Source: Desulfobacterales bacterium (GTDB taxonomy: Bacteria > Desulfobacterota > Desulfobacteria > Desulfobacterales > UBA5852). Taken from it: a stretch of 8,987 nucleotides of DNA. Each line of letters starts with the position of its first letter. Within the stretch, counting starts at the first letter, position 1. The notes under the pieces are model-generated. The model was not told where the DNA came from, made no database searches, and saw only the letters and a list, made by a program, of their open reading frames with translations. This document shows, piece by piece, positions 6,021 to 8,987 of the stretch. The position numbers were made by a program, and so were the translations under genes. The stretch is taken from positions 1 through 8,987 of the forward strand of contig JAERRP010000360.1 in the NCBI GenBank assembly GCA_016735415.1, in the 5' to 3' direction.

Positions 6021-6659
6021 ATGGAAGTCATATGTGAATCCTGCCAGGCCCGTTTCAACGTACCGGATGACAAACTGCCGGTCGGTAAAAGCCTTTCGGC
6101 CGCCTGCCCCAAATGCAAACAAAAAATTAAAATTGAAGCGCCCTCGCCTTATGCCGACCGGACTTCCACCGAGGAAGGGGATCAATACGACGCCGCCGAT
6201 AAGCCCTTCGACTTTGTCGAGGAAGATGCTCTCACGGCCCTGGTTTGCGAAAACGACCCGGCCATACGCGAAAAAGTCAAAAGTACGCTGGTATTGATGG
6301 AATATAATGTTTCGGTTGCAGGCAGCACACGCGAAGCCCTCAAGCGCATGCGTTACCACAACTATGACCTTGTGGTGGCCAATGAAATGTTCGACACCAG
6401 CACACCGGATACCAATGGTGTGCTGGTCTTCCTGGAGCGGCTTCCGATGTCGACACGCCGCCATATTTTTGTCTGCATGATCGGGACGCGGTACCGCACC
6501 ATGGACCACATGATGGCGTTTAACAAAAGTGTCAATATGATCATCAATATCAAAAATACCGATGAATTCGGAAAAATTTTGAGTACCGGCATTACCGACA
6601 ACGATATTTTCTACCGCGTCTACCGCGACACACTGAAAGCGAAGCAGGGTTACGGTTGA
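6021..6659 (+). CDS. MJ0042-type zinc ribbon fused to degenerate receiver-like domain
   Basis: The 212-residue protein has two parts. Residues 1-39 are a zinc ribbon with C-x2-C (Cys5, Cys8) and C-x2-C (Cys29, Cys32) around F-x-V-P-x-x-K-L-P, the MJ0042/zinc_ribbon_5 pattern. After an acidic linker (40-70), residues 71-190 read as a CheY-like fold: strand LTALVCEND with the acidic cluster Glu77/Asp79, helix, YDLVVANEMF at strand 3, and a lysine in I-N-I-K-N (Lys178) at strand 5. The phospho-acceptor position is Asn121 instead of Asp, so phosphorylation is not expected. It is a putative cytoplasmic adaptor, since there is no signal peptide or output domain. It follows the second pilT-like gene by 107 bases, suggesting a role with the retraction motors or cell polarity. 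The zinc ribbon is clear; the receiver assignment is weaker and rests on pattern reading. Confidence 0.8.
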   Translation: MEVICESCQARFNVPDDKLPVGKSLSAACPKCKQKIKIEAPSPYADRTSTEEGDQYDAADKPFDFVEEDALTALVCENDPAIREKVKSTLVLMEYNVSVAGSTREALKRMRYHNYDLVVANEMFDTSTPDTNGVLVFLERLPMSTRRHIFVCMIGTRYRTMDHMMAFNKSVNMIINIKNTDEFGKILSTGITDNDIFYRVYRDTLKAKQGYG

Positions 6660-6666
6660 TCAAACC

Positions 6667-6822
6667 ATGAACGTCCAAAAACCTTATGGGTGCAGTGATT
6701 ACCGGCAGGAGATGATCCTGATCGGGTTGCACGAGCGCTTGCGCCGGGAAAATCTTTCGGAAGAGGAACGGCAGGCGTTAAAAGAAGAAATCCACAAGAT
6801 AGAAGAAGATCGTTTCCGCTAG
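6667..6822 (+). CDS. 51-residue charged protein, function unknown
   Basis: This short frame begins 7 bases after the zinc-ribbon gene's stop and is probably translated by coupling, because no good ribosome site stands before its ATG. The N-terminal part, MNVQKPYGCSDYRQEM, includes a lone Cys9. The remainder is predicted to be a long charged helix, with LHERLRRENLSEEERQALKE followed by E-E-I-H-K-I-E-E-D, rich in Glu and Arg with regularly spaced Leu and Ile. The composition and codon use resemble the neighbouring genes, and the next gene on the other strand ends at 6861, leaving a clean gap. It could be a small soluble helical partner of the upstream protein. I recognise no characterised family. 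Confidence 0.72.
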   Translation: MNVQKPYGCSDYRQEMILIGLHERLRRENLSEEERQALKEEIHKIEEDRFR

Positions 6823-6860
6823 CGGGCCCCATGTTCATTCCCTCGTCGACGCCCTCACGG

Positions 6861-7427
6861 TCATCCGCTGAGATCGCGATAACAAAAACAGTCGACAATA
6901 TGATCGTTGACCATTCCGACGGCCTGCATGAAAGCATAGCAAATGGTGGGGCCCACAAAACGAAATCCGTGTTTTTTCAGATCACGGCTCATGGCGTCGG
7001 ACAGGGGTGTCCAGGCGGGGATATCCGCCGTTGTACGCCATCGGTTCCGAATGGGCTGCCCGTCGACAAATTGCCAGATATAGCGGTCGAGGGAACCGAA
7101 GGCCTCCTGAACGGCCAGGCAGGCGCGGGCGTTGGTGACGGTGGCCTTCATTTTAAGCCGGTTGCGGATCAGCCCCCGGTTCTGCAGAAGGGTTTCAATT
7201 GTGCGGGGGCGGTAGGCCGCGACCTGCACCGGGTCAAAGTTGTTCAGGGCGGCCCTGTAATTTTCGCGCTTCTTCAAAATCGTCAGCCAGCTGAGACCGG
7301 CCTGAACGCCCTCGAGAATCAGGAACTCGAATAAAAGGCGGTCGTCGTGGACCGGACGGCCCCACTCCTCATCGTGATAGGCGATATAGAGGGGATCGTC
7401 CGTAACCCATTCACAGCGCGGTCGCAT
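6861..7427 (-). CDS. tag: DNA-3-methyladenine glycosylase I
   Basis: The 188-residue protein aligns by eye along its full length with E. coli Tag. It removes 3-methyladenine from alkylated DNA, starting base excision repair. The N-terminus RCEWVTDDPLYIAYHDEEWG and LEGVQAGLSW (38-47) with Glu39 (E. coli Glu38, base recognition) are present. The zinc-snap ligands are all there: Cys5, His18, His176 and Cys180, the last two in NDHIVDCFCY. FVGPTICYAFMQA precedes them, as in Tag. Its start overlaps the end of coaX by 17 bases, with a GAGG ribosome site (7434-7437) inside coaX, so the two are co-translated. It is the last gene of the folP-coaX-tag run; no clear intrinsic terminator follows before the converging plus-strand gene at 6822. 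Confidence 0.96.
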   Translation of the reverse strand: MRPRCEWVTDDPLYIAYHDEEWGRPVHDDRLLFEFLILEGVQAGLSWLTILKKRENYRAALNNFDPVQVAAYRPRTIETLLQNRGLIRNRLKMKATVTNARACLAVQEAFGSLDRYIWQFVDGQPIRNRWRTTADIPAWTPLSDAMSRDLKKHGFRFVGPTICYAFMQAVGMVNDHIVDCFCYRDLSG

Positions 7428-8190
7428 CGGTCGCCTCGCTGATGATCCGCAACCCTTCCAGGGTCAGGGCCGATTCGACATATTCGATGGTCGCGGCCAC
7501 GTCCTTCATCAGCGGGGCCAGACCGCCGGTGGCGATTACTTTCGGAGCGCCCCCCATTTCACTTGCCATCCGCCGGACCATGCCGTCCACTAAACCAGCA
7601 TACCCGTATATGATGCCGGCTTTGATGGAGCTGATGGTATTCTTGCCGACCACCGTCTCCGGCGGTTTGAGGATATCCACCCGGGGCAGCTTGGAGGCTT
7701 TTTGGAAAAGGGCTTCCGAGGCGATCTGAATCCCCGGGCTGATGGCCCCGCCCAGGTATTCTCCCCGCTCGGAGATGGCGTCGAAGGTCGTGGCCGTGCC
7801 GAAATCGATAATGATCATGCTGGTCCGGTATTTATCATACGCGCCCACGGCGTTGACGATGCGATCGGCGCCCACCTCGGCCGGGTTGTCGTACAGGATC
7901 GGCATGGCGGCGCAGTTGCGGGCATCGACCCAGATCGGCGAATGTCCCAGGTATTTGCGGCAAAAGGCATCCAGAATGGTCATCATGGGCGGAACCACGC
8001 AGGAAATGACTGTCCTGGTAAAAACCCCGGGGTCAATGGCGTGCATGGCAAAGAGATTGGAGATCAGGACGTGGAACTCGTCCTCGGTGGCGTTTTGCTC
8101 GGTGCGCACACGCCAGTTTTGAACCAGGGTCGATCCCTGGTATACGCCCATGACCGTGTTGGTGTTACCCACGTCGATGACAAAAATCAT
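7411..8190 (-). CDS. coaX: Type III pantothenate kinase
   Basis: The protein has 259 residues, the normal length. It phosphorylates pantothenate, the first committed step of coenzyme A synthesis, in the cytoplasm. Type III enzymes belong to the ASKHA fold and need a monovalent cation. Visible motifs are the phosphate loop DVGNTNT (6-12, Asp6), EVGADR (105-110, catalytic base Asp109), DFGTATT (129-135), GGAISPGI (147-154) and ATGG (220-223). An AGGAG site (8203-8207) lies 12 bases before the ATG, a slightly long gap, with GTGAGG nearer. In many bacteria coaX follows birA; here it follows folP after 71 bases and overlaps tag by 17 bases. The order suggests one operon joining vitamin-derived cofactor synthesis with DNA repair, probably by convenience of transcription. 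Confidence 0.97.
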   Translation of the reverse strand: MIFVIDVGNTNTVMGVYQGSTLVQNWRVRTEQNATEDEFHVLISNLFAMHAIDPGVFTRTVISCVVPPMMTILDAFCRKYLGHSPIWVDARNCAAMPILYDNPAEVGADRIVNAVGAYDKYRTSMIIIDFGTATTFDAISERGEYLGGAISPGIQIASEALFQKASKLPRVDILKPPETVVGKNTISSIKAGIIYGYAGLVDGMVRRMASEMGGAPKVIATGGLAPLMKDVAATIEYVESALTLEGLRIISEATDATAL

Positions 8191-8261
8191 TGCCTCACCG
8201 ATCTCCTGTATGAATCGGACACGATCGTGACTTTTTTAAATCCGTGGACGGACATTGGGGA

Positions 8262-8987
8262 TCAAGCATTGCGAATGGCGTCGATCACGGTCAGGGCGGC
8301 CCGCGTGTTGGCCACATTATGAACGCGGACGATGTGGGCGCCGTTCAGAACGGCTGCAACCGCAGCTGCCTGTGAGCCGGTTTCCACAATGGGCCGGTCC
8401 GCGGGAATATCCTGCGCGCCTTCCGGCTTGAGAAGATTGCGGATAAACGCTTTGCGGGAGGCCCCCACCAAAAGCGGGACGTTCAGATCGTGAAAGGCTG
8501 CCAAGCGCCGCAGGAGAATCAAATTGTGTTCGACGGTTTTGCCGAACCCGATCCCCGGATCGACAATAATGCGCGTGCGATCGATGCCCTGACCGACGGC
8601 GCGCTCGATCGCATCCACCAGAAAAGCATGCACCTCGGCCACCACATCCCGGTAGGCCGGCTTCATCTGCATGGTTTTGGGCGTTCCCAGCATGTGCATC
8701 AGAATCACGGGCACATCCTGCGATGCGGCCAGGGGGGCCATGGCAGGATCAACGCGCAGGGCACTGATATCGTTTATAATCGAAGCACCGGCCGCCAGGG
8801 CCTGGCGGGCCACCTCGGATTTGGTCGTATCGATGGAGATGGGAACTCCGACCCGTTCAGCCAGCTGTTCGATCACCGGCACGACGCGACGGATTTCTTC
8901 GGCCTCCGTAACAGGGTCGGAGAAAGGGCGGGTGGATTCCCCGCCGATATCGATTATGTCGAAATGAACTTCTTGTAGGTATCGCAA
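8262..8987 (-). CDS. folP: Dihydropteroate synthase, 5' end outside window
   Basis: Visible are 241 C-terminal codons; about 40-50 N-terminal residues, including the usual GILNVTPDSF strand, lie beyond the edge. The TTG at the edge is an internal leucine codon, not a start. The enzyme joins para-aminobenzoate to the pterin diphosphate in folate synthesis and is the target of sulfonamides. In visible numbering: GGESTRP (15-21), SIDTTK (51-56), INDIS (71-75), MHMLGTPKTMQ (97-107), VDPGIGFGKT (142-151), GASRK (175-179) and RVHN (221-224). The pterin-pocket Asp53, Asn72, Asp143 and Lys179 and the diphosphate-binding Arg221 and His223 are all present. The last motif is usually RVHDV; here Asp is Asn. 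It is the first visible gene of a minus-strand run with coaX and tag. Confidence 0.96.
   Translation of the reverse strand: MRYLQEVHFDIIDIGGESTRPFSDPVTEAEEIRRVVPVIEQLAERVGVPISIDTTKSEVARQALAAGASIINDISALRVDPAMAPLAASQDVPVILMHMLGTPKTMQMKPAYRDVVAEVHAFLVDAIERAVGQGIDRTRIIVDPGIGFGKTVEHNLILLRRLAAFHDLNVPLLVGASRKAFIRNLLKPEGAQDIPADRPIVETGSQAAAVAAVLNGAHIVRVHNVANTRAALTVIDAIRNA

Noticed and set aside
6816..6825. Perfect palindrome CCGCTAGCGG across the stop codon of the 51-residue gene
   Set aside because: It has no loop and no following T run, so it is not an intrinsic terminator; a single 10-base palindrome can occur by chance.
6831..7334. A 167-codon plus-strand frame opposite tag
   Set aside because: It is antisense to a full-length Tag with all zinc ligands present.

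Overview
The window most resembles a chromosomal segment of a Gram-negative delta-proteobacterium (Desulfobacterota, sulfate-reducer type). This is inferred from the mix of genes: a YggT plus DivIVA pair beside two type IV pilus retraction ATPases, a CcdA plus periplasmic thioredoxin pair in place of DsbD, and an MJ0042-type zinc-ribbon protein. Base composition is moderately GC-rich and codon use is even across the genes. I see no mobile element, rRNA, tRNA, CRISPR array or recent insertion.

Layout. (1) 1-544, minus: the N-terminal part of a ChaN-like haem-binding lipoprotein-type protein, cut by the window edge. (2) 667-924, plus: a small membrane protein with two predicted membrane segments. 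(3) 950-2229, minus: a two-gene operon, ccdA then an exported thioredoxin-fold protein, closed by an intrinsic terminator. (4) 2230-2665: a 436-base divergent intergenic region holding a phased array of TGACA/TGTCA half-sites. (5) 2666-6822, plus: yggT, divIVA, pilT, a second pilT/pilU-like gene, a zinc-ribbon plus degenerate receiver protein, and a 51-residue protein, possibly one long transcription unit. (6) 6861-8987, minus: folP (cut by the edge), coaX and tag, a housekeeping operon converging on region 5.

How the genes may work together. CcdA and the thioredoxin-fold protein form a split DsbD: CcdA carries electrons across the inner membrane and the exported CxxC protein receives them. 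In region 5, DivIVA and YggT are cell-division or polarity factors, and the two PilT-type ATPases power pilus retraction. The zinc-ribbon/pseudo-receiver protein and the 51-residue protein downstream have no assigned role and could be accessory to motility or polarity. Region 6 makes folate (dihydropteroate synthase) and coenzyme A (type III pantothenate kinase) and repairs alkylated DNA (Tag).

The best candidates for something undescribed are the helically phased half-site array at 2429-2478, the zinc-ribbon/pseudo-receiver protein at 6021-6659, and the genetic link of DivIVA to tandem retraction motors.
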